NCBI GenBank assembly: GCA_008638375.1
Contig: CM018052.1
Span: forward strand, 16,743,950 to 16,807,949
Origin: Nyssa sinensis
Taxonomy: Eukaryota > Streptophyta > Magnoliopsida > Cornales > Nyssaceae
DNA: 64,000 nt
Direction of reading: 5' to 3'
The notes under the pieces are model-generated. The model was not told the DNA's origin. It made no database searches and saw nothing but the letters and a program-made list of their open reading frames with translations. Position 1 is the first letter of the stretch, and every line of letters begins with the position of its first letter. The translations under genes and the position numbers were made by a program. Of the stretch, positions 48,337 through 61,458 are shown piece after piece.

Positions 48337-48404
48337 GACGAAGGCTTTTTTCTTAAGATCTTTTTTTTTTTTCCTTTCAATTTTTTAGTTTTTAACTTTT
48401 ACCT

Positions 48405-48925
48405 TTAAAAGGATTATATATAGGCCTAATAAAATCCTACAATCATAATTGCTCTCTTACTTTTTACAATTAACTCTACAAAACATAGTAATCAAATATA
48501 ACTCAAACTCTATAATTAAGGCGACTAAAAAGCTACTAAAATTATTGATCCATCAATAGGTCTATCTCATTTGAGTAATACTATACATAACAATTTTTTT
48601 TCTTTTAGAATCCACTATAATAAAGGTATGTGGGCATCATATTATGTTTATGAATGAGAAAAGAGAGTGAGAATAATCAATTATGTTTAGCATTTTCCAT
48701 CTCGTTTCTCCTTTAAAATGCTTATTTATAGGCCTTGTAAAATCTAAAAACACAACCTCAGATGCCTTTTACAACTAACTCTACCCAACATAATAACCAA
48801 ATAGAATTATAAAATCCTAAAAATACAACCTTACATACCTTTTACAATTAACTCTGCCCAACATGGTGACCAAATATAACAAAAACTCTATTATGAAAGT
48901 CACTAAAAAGTCCCAAATATAGAAT
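48405..48925. repeat. Degenerate direct repeats next to the LINE 5' end
   Basis: The block TTTTACAATTAACTCTAC(A/C)(A/C)AACAT...ACCAAATA occurs three times (about 48410-48545, 48720-48805, 48806-48925), preceded by TTATA(T/G)AGGCCT-like sequence in the first two. No gene. Confidence 0.65.
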
Positions 48926-51530
48926 TACAAAAATTTTATTGATAAGATTCTTAATAAGACTAAGGATATATTGATTGTCTTCTAATTGGCCCAACATCAA
49001 GAAGTAAGGTTTCAACAAAGATTGCTTCCTCCCGACCATCGTTTCCTCTGTCTAGTTGAAACAATCCTAACCATTTCATAAGAGTGTGAAAAAGGAGATG
49101 GGAAAGGAGCGGATAGAGTTTTGACATTTTTGTAAGACGATAAGCAGATGGAAAAGAAAGAGAGGTGGGAACTTTCCTAAGCTCACCGAAAGGAAGGAAG
49201 TGACTCTCCCTTCTTTATGATTTGCCTGTTGCCTAAAAATATACCTAGCATAGGTAAATAAGGTATTTTTGGCTAAGTTTATGAAATATCTGATAGTTAA
49301 AAAGAATGCAAAATAGGCATGTGAGTGTGAGAAAAGAGATCAAATTAATACCACTTAAGGTTTCAATCCACTATTCTTCAATCTTCTTTAGGTGGAGATT
49401 AAACCTTTTATAGCAAAGTACACACGCTCTCTTTTTCACCAAAGGGGCTACGTGAATCCTTCAATAAAATCACAGTAAATGGGTATGAGTTTATGCATCA
49501 AAATAATTCTTTTGAGAATGATATACAATTAAAGCTCTCATAAGAGTTAATTCAAATTTTTGTGCAACGACGGCTCTAATAAATGCTCAAGAATTGTGGC
49601 CTGTACTTATCAAAATAATTAGGGCTTGTAAATCAATGAGTGGTCAAAAAACATTTGTTGCATTAACTTTTGTTAAACCACCACAATCAAGTTTGTATTT
49701 ATAGTCGTTTCAAAAGTATAGCCACTGTGGTGCATTTAATGTATGAAAAAGACTATAAAAAATAACCATAATGTTACCTAATTGCAAAATCAGTCAATTG
49801 AGTTGAAGGATCGATCGACTGATTATTTATCCTTAAAATAGTTTGTATCCTACTAGACTGGTCAGTCAATCGTTCTATAGTCATTAATCAACCAATTGTT
49901 TATCTTCAAAATAGGCAAGATCATACTAGAGTGATCAGTAGACTGATCTTTGGTCATTAATTGATTGATTAGACATGAAGCAATAATCACAATTGAACTC
50001 AATGGATACAGTTGATTGATGAGAGATATAGGTAGAAAGATTGATCAGAAACAGTTTTTCCTTTGGCTCAAATGGGTCCAGTAGGCTGATTTAACATAGT
50101 AGCCCACTAATTTTCTTCTAGATTTAACTAAATCCAGTATTTTTTTTTATCCAAATCATTTTAAATATCTTTATACTCTTGCAAGGTTTTTCTTTAATTT
50201 GAGCTTGAGTTTTATGATTGTCCCTTGACACTACATAATAATATTATGTTTCTATTATCTTGTTTGCATCAAAATTACTTTTCTTCTTTTGAGATACAAC
50301 TTTGGGGCTAGCATGCCCATCAAGAAAAGCTCCTTGTTACTTGTAAGGTTATGATGGTAAAATTGCAAAAAAATTCTTTAGCTTCTTTCCATTTTTCTTT
50401 CCTACTTAACAAAGCAGAAATGACCTTTCTTTTCTAGGGATACTTGTTCCATCCCTTATACATTTATTCCTTTTCAATTTTTGATATCTTGTAGTAAATG
50501 AAGCCTTACAATTGTTTGGATGGAATGATTTGGAGAGAGAAGAAAGGATTCATGTGGAGTGATACCAAGGTATCTTGTTTGGATGTTTTATGAATGAAGG
50601 CATGGAAAAGATTTGAGAGGATTAGGAGGGAAAGATTGTCCCTTTAGACTCACTTCTTCAATTTGTCCAAAAGTAGACGGATTTGGAGGGAAGAAAATCA
50701 TTTAATGATTTCTTAAAATACCAAACATGACCTTAATCCAAGAACAAACTTATGGTAACAAATGACAGAAGAGTGTATAATTAGTAAATAGTCTATATAT
50801 TTTTTCTTTCTTTCCTATCTTACCGACAATCCATACTAAAGAATAATGAGTTTCTTTTCATTTTTTCTAAACATTCAAATAGGGTGAAGACATACACTCT
50901 TTCTTCTTCTCTCCTATTTTAATTATGCTCTTTTTTTTTCCTTTTCAAAACTTCCAAACATATTATTAGTGTTTGATTTGCAATTAAATTGCTTTGAATT
51001 GGAATTTTTTGGGGAATCTTTATAGGGGTGGTTAGATAATCTTTTTAGGCCAATCCGCTTTATCGAAGAATTTTTTTTTCCAAGTTCTCACTTCATTTGC
51101 CCATAATCCCCTTCATTTTTGCCCTTACCCTTTTGCTTATACACCCTTTGATTATAACATCTTATTTCTTGAATGTTGTTTCTGTTAATCATTGTTCTTG
51201 ACATGCATATCATCTAAACTCATCTTTTATGACCAATAAAAGTAATAAATTTTTCAATTTTCATTCATGTTGAGCTACTCTTAGTTAAAAATTAGCGAAA
51301 CCTACCTCTGTGAAAATTATTGGATAATATTGTTGGGTTTTTAGTTGGTCAATGGATGAAGTCTACAAGAGTGAAAAACCTAATTTGGCTGATGTGATAA
51401 ATAAGTAGCTCTATGATGAGGAACTGAAAAAAAAAAATTTGGTGAAGAGAATTCGAGTGAATGATAATTAGACTAAGACCATCCTCTCTTGATGATTCCA
51501 TTATATCCTTTATGATAAGGCAACGTGACA
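48926..51530. other. Anonymous AT-rich region
   Basis: No gene recognised. About 49790-50000 has drifting repeats with TCAGTCAATCG/ATTGATTGA-type blocks, probably from an old transposon. The rest holds no clear structure. Confidence 0.4.
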
Positions 51531-51539
51531 GGAAGTCGA

Positions 51540-52600
51540 AGATGTTAAAAGTATATTTTGCAATGTGAAATGATATTGTGGAAAAATCAAAATAAATGAA
51601 CTCATTTATGAAAGAGTTAAAAGTTATGGGTGGATTAAAGTATAACATGGTGGAACATATCTTGAAGCGTTTTATGTTTTATGTCTTTGACTAGATGGTG
51701 GAGTTGAGATTTCACAAAGCATGCTAGTCCTATAGTTATAGGTTAGTGGACTTGTGTGTCTAGCAGCTCTCAAATCTTGTGAAACACTAAATGTGTTTCC
51801 ATTGTTGTGATGTAATTGTTAAAGCCTTTACATTATAAATAGCTGAAGAGATATATTGAAGTGCATAATAAATTGAATGGTGTTTTCTCGTATCTGTTAT
51901 TTCCTTTCTAATACTTTTCCTCATGTAAATATATATAATACAAATATAACGTTCTAATATATATTGGTATCAAAGTCTAATCCTTGTTTCCTTGTACTCC
52001 TCCTTCAAATTTTTGCATAAACCTTGTCCATGGCATCAACCTCTAAACAATATCACCTTCAACTTTCAATACTTCGCACCTGTATTTGACGAAAATAGTT
52101 ATGACTACTGGAATGTTCTAATGAGAACCCTTTTATGTCTCAAGATATTTGGGCAATAGTAGAGGAAGGCTTTCTAGAACTAGAAAGTATAAAGCATTTA
52201 AATGACTAAAAATGTTGAAGGCCAATTAGTAATAGACGGGGAAACACCATTAGTTGTTATTTCACTTCAACATACATCTGTTCGGCTATTCATAACTGTC
52301 TATTACATTGTAGGGACTAACAATTGCATCACAATAATGAGAACACATGTAATACTTCTCAAGAACCGAGTGCTATTGGACTCACAAGTTCACTAACCTG
52401 TTAACTATAAGACTAGCATGTTTTGTAAAATCTCAACTCCACCATTTGGTCAACACATGAAGCATTAAATGCTTCAAGACATGTTCCACCATCCTCTAAT
52501 CTAACCCACGTATAGCTTTCTACTCTTCTAAAAATGAGTTTCTTTTATTAACTTTTTCGCACTATCTTTTCACATTGCAAATTATATTCTCCTTAATTTG
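51540..52600. mobile_element. Copia relic with inverted LTR-like arms
   Basis: The left arm (about 51540-51890) and right arm (about 52240-52600) are inverted copies, sharing TTTTGCAATGTGAAA, GGTGGAACAT(A/G)TCTTGAAGC, ATGGTGGAGTTGAGATTT and CATGCTAGTC. Between them are a primer-binding-like TGGTATCAAAG (51965-51975) and a gag start at 52030 (MASTSKQYHL, then after a shift DENSYDYWNVLMRTLL and VEEGF), which resembles copia gag. Normal LTRs are direct repeats, so this arrangement needs a rearrangement or a second, inverted insertion. The rest of the polyprotein is missing. Confidence 0.65.
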
Positions 52601-52661
52601 TATTGTGCACGAAATGTTTGAAGTAATCCTATTTTTCTAAAGTGATTACTTTTGTAAGTGC

Positions 52662-52745
52662 ATTTACATGTTGTTCATGAGTGTTGATGCATTTGTATGT
52701 TGTTCATGAGTGTTGATGCATTTGTATATTGTTCATGAGTTGATG
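52662..52745 (+). repeat. 29-bp minisatellite, three units
   Basis: TTGTTCATGAGTGTTGATGC recurs at 52671, 52700 and 52729 (the last slightly shortened). Confidence 0.85.
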
Positions 52746-55700
52746 AAATTCAAATGTATTTTTTAACTATTGACCAAGGTTTTGATAAAGTGATGATAAA
52801 GTTCAATGTGCCTCGACCTGGCATAAAAACTAATTTTTTTTTTTGTCATGGCAATAACAAACATATTGTCTTAGTAAATTGTTATTATTATTATTATTTT
52901 TTTTGTTGTAAAGCTACAATAATTCTTCTGTGCCAAACTACTTCGCAGGTGGCTTCGTTTGCTGCAAAATATTCTGATTCTTAGAGAAGAGTGCCACAAT
53001 CTTAGGCTTTTTGGAGAACCATGAGATTGTAATTGTACCCATATAGAACACACAGCCGGATACACTTTCCCCATTGTCAACGGATTCGGCCTAAGTATAT
53101 CAGTGTGTCAAATGCTTTTTCTGCGTACTCATCCCTGTGCTTACTAAAATGAGTTGCCCCTTGTTCTTGTTAAAAAGCGTTAGTGATTGGGCTAGATCAA
53201 TTAATGATAGATCAATTATGTGTTTTGCATCGATACGAAAGCAATATCATGATTCTCCATGACTGTTTGATCCAATTGTTAGGTTATACAACTAGGAAGG
53301 GGGGCAGGGAGAGGGAATTTAGTCTTCTTTCCAATAAATTCTTGACTCCCATGAAGGGGATTCAATTATAAGTAGCTATATAATTCCTAGGGACTTTAGC
53401 AGATGAGTTTAGCAAGCTACCAAATCCAAGGGGTAGCTCAAGCGATAGTGAATCAAGAAATAAGTACTTAAAATGTTTCAAGTCCTTGATGCAAACCCAA
53501 TAGAGTGCAACTCTCCTTGGAGCCACCGTCTTTGCTAGCAAAACTTGTAAGAAATACTCGTGGAAGGTGTCTTGATTTATAATCTAGCCACACGACTAAA
53601 GGTTGCAGTTGGTGGAATTGGTTCTAAGTTATCAAAATAAAGAAAAAAAAAAAAAAGTTAAAATAGCTACATATTATGTGTCTTATGGAAAAAAATTTTG
53701 AGCCTGGGCAATGGACAAAAAGTTACACTGGGCCATGTGGAAATGTTATTTGACTTCAGGACAAAAAGGCATTTTTCATCTTACATTCTACCCAATATTC
53801 GAGGATCTCTTAATATGATGTCCTTATGAGAAACCTATTACTCACGGTAATCCAACATAGACAATCTAGGGGATTCTTAGGTCATTTTTCACTAATTCTC
53901 AAGCCAAAATATGTCTCGCCGAGATTATGTTATTCCAGAGAGCTAGATGCTTTTTAGTGAACTAGCTGATCAACAATAAAGAAAAATGTTGTGTAATTAT
54001 ATTCATCTTCGAAGAACGAGAAAGCCACTTATCTGAATGAATTTTCCTCCTTAGGAGTAACTTACAAGAGCAACTAATATAACCTTGCACTGCCGCTGCA
54101 GCATATTTAGCTTTGCCTTCGATGCCAAAGGTTTGTGCTGTATAGAAATTTATCAACGTTACGAAAACCCTTTGATTAGGGGAATTTTTTTTTTTAGCCA
54201 TTAGGTTGTGGCACCGAAGAGTGATATTGATGCATATATTATATGTTTAGTAACTTTAGTTATTCAAATGAGCGTAGGGACATATAATCATTGCAAGTGC
54301 CTTGCACAGCGACTCAAGGAGGTTGGTGGGGGTTGTTTTATCCAGTCCTTTGTTTTTCTTTTTCCAGCAGATCTTTCTTTTTTAATATTTTATCTTTTGT
54401 GGAGATTTGACTTGATGTGGATTAATATATTCAGAGGTGAAACTTTCTGTATTCTTTTTTCCTGACAAAATGCATATAGTATGTTGTAGGATTCCAAACT
54501 CTATCTATGGCCCTTATTACCTTCTTTCTTCCTGACTAAAAGAGGTGGTAGTCTTATTAAGTTATAATGCTCTTCATGAAAGTAGGTATCGTCAATATTG
54601 TTCTTAATTTATTTATATTTTTTGTGGAGAACAAATTGTCTCGAGTAGTGTTATGTTGTCTTTTCTAGTAACTTATTTTTGTGATTCTAACATTGTTTGG
54701 AAAGGTTTTCGTCAGCACCTTTTCGTTGCCATTAATTCATTGCAGCCTGTTTGCCGTGGCTTGAATTAATTTGAAGCCGTGTTTGATCTTTTGTCTCTTA
54801 GACTCGAAATACAAAGTATATACTTGCCTCTCATTCAAACTTATGGATCTTGAAAATCCATATTTAAGAAGTGTAGAGAATACTGCACCTCAACCATATT
54901 TAAGAAGTGTTTTTCTTTTTCTTCATTTTGTTGGGGGAAGGGGTGGGGTTGTTATAAAAGATAAATAAAAGTTTTCCTGGTTGTCAGGCTTGACAAGCTA
55001 GTGAAGTACATGACTTGTTTTAGAATTATAAATCATTCCTTCTCAAAATTTAAGATATCATGGGACATGGATATGCCTAGGATTTCACTCATCGAGACAT
55101 GCATATTACTTTAGGAGCGTAACTTTTCTTGTGATCCCTACTCCCTCTCTTAATTGTCCCCACATGATATTATTCGTAATTTTCAAACCCTTTCTTAAGT
55201 GATCTGCATTATTTTTCTCCAGCTTGGGGTAGGTTGGTACTTTGATGTTGAGGATTTGTTATATAGGTTAAGCAGTTTTTATAGTGAGCAGTTCAATTAT
55301 AGTTTTAATGTACTTTAGCCACACTTCCGTTCATTAGTTACCACTGCAATATCATTACTCCTTAAGTCCCTGTAATGATACTAATATGTATTATTGTATT
55401 GATATTAATGGTCTTCCATAATCTAGTTTAGGGTGCTGATGAAAATTTGAAGTATCTTTGAATTGCATCAGAAAATCATTCGCACAATATGAAAACGACA
55501 TTTAATAATGGATGCATGAAAATTTTCTTTTTATGTTTTTGATTGCAGCAGAACATGATTCCAATACTTCATACCTATGTCTGCGTAAGTCCATGCATCA
55601 ATCATTTAATTCCACGCTGACATTGTTTGAGCTATGAATAATAGTTGTATGTTTTTGCCATTTTAATTGGCTTTGTTTCAACTGTATCTTAAAATAGAAA

Positions 55701-56210
55701 TGCTATTTATCTGCTTGATATCATATTAGAGACATCAACATGTAGCTGGTCTATGTCCTAGGAAATAACCTCTATAAAATGAGAATGGAAGCTGCCTCAT
55801 AGCTTTGGAGAATCGTAAAAGTAATGATGAACTAGATATAAACGTTGTGATGCTATCAGTACTAGTGGTTCAAATTTTCATGAAGTACTGTTGGCTTTGG
55901 TTTCTCATGTATTTTCTTCTTCCAAACCAAACCTCCATATATTTTCCCTTCAGTTGTTTTTGCAAGGAGTACTTGCAGGTTTTCACTCTCCTTTTAATTG
56001 TTCTATACATTTGTGATTGCTGATAAACTACCGAGCAAGTAAACCGTAGTATTGCTAATTTTTTATTCAGGTTACTGAAGATGGAGTAGCAGCATGCAGC
56101 AAAGCCGAGAGTGGAAAGCATGCCTTCCCTTCCTCAGGCGATATGTTATTATTATGCTTCTGAATTTGTTATGTCTGCTTTTTTCCATTTTGAGGTCTTC
56201 AGCTGGCACT

Positions 56211-56257
<47 letters not shown>

Positions 56258-56590
56258 CTTTGCAAATATGCAAGGCATTGTGTGTTTTGATGAGATGTAA
56301 CATATGTTGTTGCATTAATTCTTTCTGCTCGTAATTCTGTTTTGGAATTGTCCATACCATTGTTTAAGCAAATTAATTGGCCTGCCTTGTGAACCAGTCT
56401 GTGTATTGAAGCTGCATCACTTTTTCAGTTTTTGTAACTTTCTCTCCCTTCACCTCTTTCTTTCGTATTCACAAGACATGTTTTGTCTCCTTTTGGTTGG
56501 TTAATTACTGTTTTATTACATGCTTATTGAATCCTGTATTTGTTTCAATGGAATGAATATATAATCTGCAGGATGACAACAATACTGTTG

Positions 56591-56686
<96 letters not shown>

Positions 56687-59600
56687 TGTTGTTGCTTCTT
56701 TCTCTTTGTTCCCTTTTGTAATCATTGGGTTTAAGGCAGCTTCTTGTGATTGTGATACATTAAATATTGTTGAAAAATGTGTTACGTGAAATAGACAAGA
56801 CCGGTCTCTCCTAATTAAGATTAATTTGTAGTAAAAAAAAGAAAAAACGTTTGCTTTGTTTTTTCAACTATTTGAAGATAGCCTTTCCAATGAGGTTCCA
56901 AATTGATTTACAATTTCCTGCTTGGAATTTAGTTTTCAAGTGAAAAGGATTGGAAGTCTGATAAATATGTTGTTTTCACAAAAGCAATATTTATGCAAGT
57001 ATCTGTTGCTTAAAAAGAGAGAGGCAAATCATTTTCTTACTGTAAAAAACAGTTAAAAGTACTTGTAATTCTGTTAATATATACAAACTTTAATGTAGCC
57101 TCTAAATATTGAGTAATAGTTATAAAAAGAAAAAAAAAATTAGAAAGAGTTAAAACTTTGTGGTAGGATTTCAGGTGGTGGGTGAAGACATTGTCTAAAG
57201 GCTAAACTGCTGCACAGAAGTCACTCAATTGGGTTGAATTTATCTTTTCAAACTCATTATTTAGTTCTATATATTACTTCCATTACTGTTAGAATTTATA
57301 TATTGTTAGTTAGTCTTAATTTATCACGTAGTTTGTAACAAAACGATATATTTTACTGAAGTAAGAACATTGAAGTTGAAATATCAAATAATTACAAATA
57401 AAAAAAAAAAAAAAAAGTTCTATTTTCAGATTCAAGCGGATACAGAAGAAAACGAGGCCATAAATTATAGTATAAAGTTGCAACCCAAGCGGATAAACAA
57501 AAATCTAACAAAATGTTTAGGGCTTAGTTACTCATTTATAGTCCCAAATAATATTTTCTTAGTTTAAAAATAAAATAAAGAAACAGTTTTGATAATATAT
57601 TGAGATGGCTTCCCAAATAATTTTTAGAAGCAGGTCTGTGATAAGATAAATGAATTGATTGATTCAAGACAAGGACAAATTAAATCTGCTACAGTAACAT
57701 TACAAGCTTATTTTAGAGGGAAGAGTGAGATTCAAGTCTTTGTAGGAGAATTGACTTTAATTTAAAAAGACATAAGGATGCATGCAGCTGCAGCATGTTA
57801 TAGGAAAGAAAATGAAGAAGAACATAGGCCGAGTTTGAACCCAAAAAAACAACTTTATTCACATGGATCATGACTCACGTGACCCGTGAACAAGGCAGAA
57901 AAATACACAACAGCTTTTTTTCAAAACCAAATTATTAAATAAATAAATAAATAACTATTAAAAAAAGAAAAGAAAAGAAAAAAGATTCAGCATGTTTCCA
58001 TCTCTTTGAGAGAAAGCAAGTAGGTTATTTAACTCAGTGCCTTGGCTTGGACCCAACCCATAAACCTAACCTTCAACGCCTTGCTGCATCCAAAATGATT
58101 AATGTCTATCATTGCACCAAAAGCCACATCCCTCGTAGGCTTATAATTATGCTCAGGGAAAACTGATCATGTCCATCTATGCATTGTAAGCACATCACTT
58201 TTGAACGCACGCACAACGTTGTGATAAGCATTTGCAAGTAAAGCTGCCTACTATCCACCTCTTCCAGACCCACCAGACCCTCACTGAAATATGGTATTAA
58301 AGGGCACTGAAGTCCCTTCACACAAAAAAATAGCCCTTGCTCAACCTATTATTGGCACAAGGGCTTCAAACAGTCGATGCAACTCTTTAAAACAGACAGG
58401 ACAGTGTAACCAAGTTATCATAAATTTTGGAAGCGCTTTGTTTTCACTTTTCACCAGAAGTATGGGGACATTGGCAGATCTCGGCCACATGAAGTGACAG
58501 GTTTGAGGAGGGCATACAAACTCGCTCAACATTCATTATCACCCACCTATTTTAGGCCATTGAATGAGACTGCCATAGCAAAGTTATTTTTATGACCCTC
58601 TAATGATTTCTTAGGTTGGTCACTCTTTTTCCCTAGATGCATTTCTTCTCTTATGGGAATAAATTCATTACTGTTGATCCTAATGGGGACAGACGACTAA
58701 AGAAACTTCTCACCATTTCAAAATCAAAATCCAAAAGGTTTCATCTAATGTTTGATTTTTCAAATATGTTCGCCAAGTACTAGATGTTTAAAAAATCCCC
58801 CCTCGCAAAATCCAAGTCAGGTCAGATTCTCCATTCTGAACCCTCGTATGAAACCAAATCCTCCCCTCAAAATGTAAGAGCATCACAGTAAATGCAAGTA
58901 ACAGCTCCCCTTTTCCTTTCCTCTTGAGAAAAGGGCAGATGCCTTTTCCAATCACCGTACCCTCCACCTTTTCATCTCTCATAGCAACAAACAAAGGAAC
59001 TTGTTTAAACAAAGTATTTACACAATGGAAGTTCAAATTTTCTAAGACCATTCCCCAGATCCAATTTTCCCCATGTAAGCCTAACTCATTTGACAGTCAT
59101 TGATATGGGGACCGACTGCATATATGTCATCCAATAAACCTAGAGCAGTGAAGGCACTTGCAACAGCAAAACCACCAGCAGCAATGACACTCTCAGAGGC
59201 TAACTGATTATCAATCAGGAGGGCCAACCACTATTCGAAGAAATTCCAAAAATCCATGAACAAGGCTTTCTGGCGCTATCTGATTACCAATCAAGGGCAA
59301 ACCAACATTCTATAACAGATACATAGCAAAACTCAGCTTCCAATGCACTAACATACTACCTCATTTCATAAACCACAAAAGAGATTCATAATCCAAATGT
59401 CATCTCCATTGCAACTTAAAAACAAATTAGGAAGGGAACATTTCATATATCATAAAGGACATATGGGTGGCCAAGGTCGTAACAGTCCATATTAAACAAG
59501 GATAAATGCTCTACAGAGGGCTGAATTGTGAATACAGATTTTGGAAACCAACAAGTACTCGAGTTTTCAAGGTTTTGCGGAGTTCATCACATCAGCAGCA

Positions 59601-61440
59601 GTGTTTGGACACTGTATTGTTAGTTCCTGTAATACAAATAATTAGCATTAAACACCACCACAATTCACCAGAGCCTCGTTACAAAACAATTAACCCATAT
59701 AACACCAAATCCTACATCACTATCCGGCTATCCCACTCCATCTACAATCTGTATCAGAGTCTCCAGTCTGCTCTGCTACCGTCTGCCAAGGTCCATACCA
59801 TCTGCTAAGAATCTCTATCATAGCATGAATCTGCCACAGAATCATAATCAGCAAATTTCTTAGCCCAAAACATACTTGCACTAAACACCACCCCCACTCT
59901 CCCTCCCTCCCCCTCCCCTTCCCAAGAAAGAAGATTTGTTTTTCACTTTTCTATCCCACTCTACCTACATTCAGTACATAAATGTCATCAATTCAAATCC
60001 CCATAACCAACCACTATGCCATAAATACGTGTATTCCTATAAAACTAGCAACTATGACATATATGACACACAAGTCCTTTGCAACTAATTATAATGGAAA
60101 TTGCTATTGGAATACCCATCACATATGAAAAGAAAAGAAGGGAAAAAACAACCAATTAAACAGCCACTTGCGATAGACAGCTAGATGCAAAGTACATTGC
60201 TCAATGCATCTAGAAGGTACATCACTTAAGCATAACATATTCATACCTACAATATTCACATATACAGAGATAATTAATAAATGTAAATGACTATAAACTC
60301 AAAGGCTCAAAGCTCTTATAGGTTACAGCATCAATCTAGTTGTATTGTGTGCAATCTTACAAGCATATGCCCAAAATAAAAATAAAAAGCAGATGCATTT
60401 CATTCATCAGTTCAAGCACAGAAGGTGACAAATTTACATTGCATAATCAACCAAACACTGGTGTTTCAGTTGCAAGTAGGAAGCAGTATTTGGCTTGAAG
60501 TAACACCGCACTCACATTAAGCTACATGCAAAACAAAATTGTGTTATCTCTGTGTTCTGGAGTGTGAAACCCCCCTTTCCTCAAAGAACTGTGCTTTCCC
60601 TGAAAATCATATAACACAATATATTGAAAGTGATCAGATCAGCCGAGAATAATTAATGAAGAATAGCATGAACCACAGAGACACATGCATCAGAGGGACA
60701 ACAGAGCAGATACAAAGCTAAAAGCAGAGTATGAAAATACACAAGAAACGGCTGCCAGCTAAACTATAAACTCTGGTCAAATTAGTTGAGTAGCTTGTGG
60801 ACACAAGATTAGTGACACTATCTTTTAAGCTATGAAGCCTTCTGGCCTCTGGCTCGTGCTCTTGCCTGAGAAAACACCCCCAATTGCCCTTAAAACACTT
60901 CAGGAAAAATTGAAAACTAAAGTTTCAAAACTTTAGATTTGTAACTTCCACTAGTCCACCCTCCACATAATTCAGGGAGTTCTACAATAGCCCGTGCAAT
61001 CATACTAGTTATAATTCTCGTAAACACATGGACAATGGAGACATTTATACATGCATAATAGCCTTTTGACATAAACGACATTCCATATTCAATAAATTGA
61101 GTGTTCAAACTTCAAACCTTGCAAGAATAACTAAATAATAAGAAATTTTAAAACAACAAATATTCATCATAGAGACAACTGGGCAGATCCAAAGCAAAAA
61201 TACAGAGAAACACATGCAAGATATGTCGCCTATCAGTAAACGATACCAGCATATATTAATCCATTGCACATATATTTGAGTATGCATATGCCAGCAATGA
61301 TAAACAGCATATATTAATCCATGGCACATATGTGTGAGAGTATGCATGTGCATATCTACATCAACACATGCATATATTGTTATTAGGCAAATTTTCATGA
61401 TGTTAAACCAAATGACATTAGACACCCAAAAGGAAATCAC
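52746..61440. other. Long region without a recognised gene
   Basis: No reading frame has a recognisable domain. Microsatellites occur at about 56215-56252 and 56592-56686. Short GC-richer patches with possible splice signals are scattered, for example minus strand about 54080-54145 and 60850-60880, and plus strand about 56070-56140. They may be untranslated exons or gene debris. The part next to 61459 may be the 3' UTR region of the F-box gene. Confidence 0.4.
56592..56686 (+). repeat. Compound microsatellite CT/TA/GATA
   Basis: A CT run is followed without a break by a TA run and then by about eight GATA units. Another TA run lies at about 56215-56252. Confidence 0.95.
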
Positions 61441-61458
61441 CTTAGCCATGCATTGCTC

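Larger units (their letters stand above)
42490..48340 (-). mobile_element. Long but degraded LINE (L1-type) retrotransposon
   Basis: Reading on the minus strand from 48336, the parts come in the standard order: ORF1 with a DUF4283-like and zinc-knuckle region, then endonuclease, reverse transcriptase, zinc-binding domain and RNase H. Frameshifts and stops are spread throughout. The plus-strand neighbour at 41400-42470 ends in an A-rich tail right against its 3' end, making the two tail to tail. The exact 3' end and target duplication were not resolved. Confidence 0.85.

Noticed and set aside
50490..50960. Possible hAT-type MITE (TTGTTTGGATG and CCAAACAT blocks)
   Set aside because: Arms too diverged and ends not definable by eye.
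58100..59100. Several minus-strand frames of 60-90 residues
   Set aside because: No domain, no shared frame, no splice pattern that joins them into a protein I recognise.
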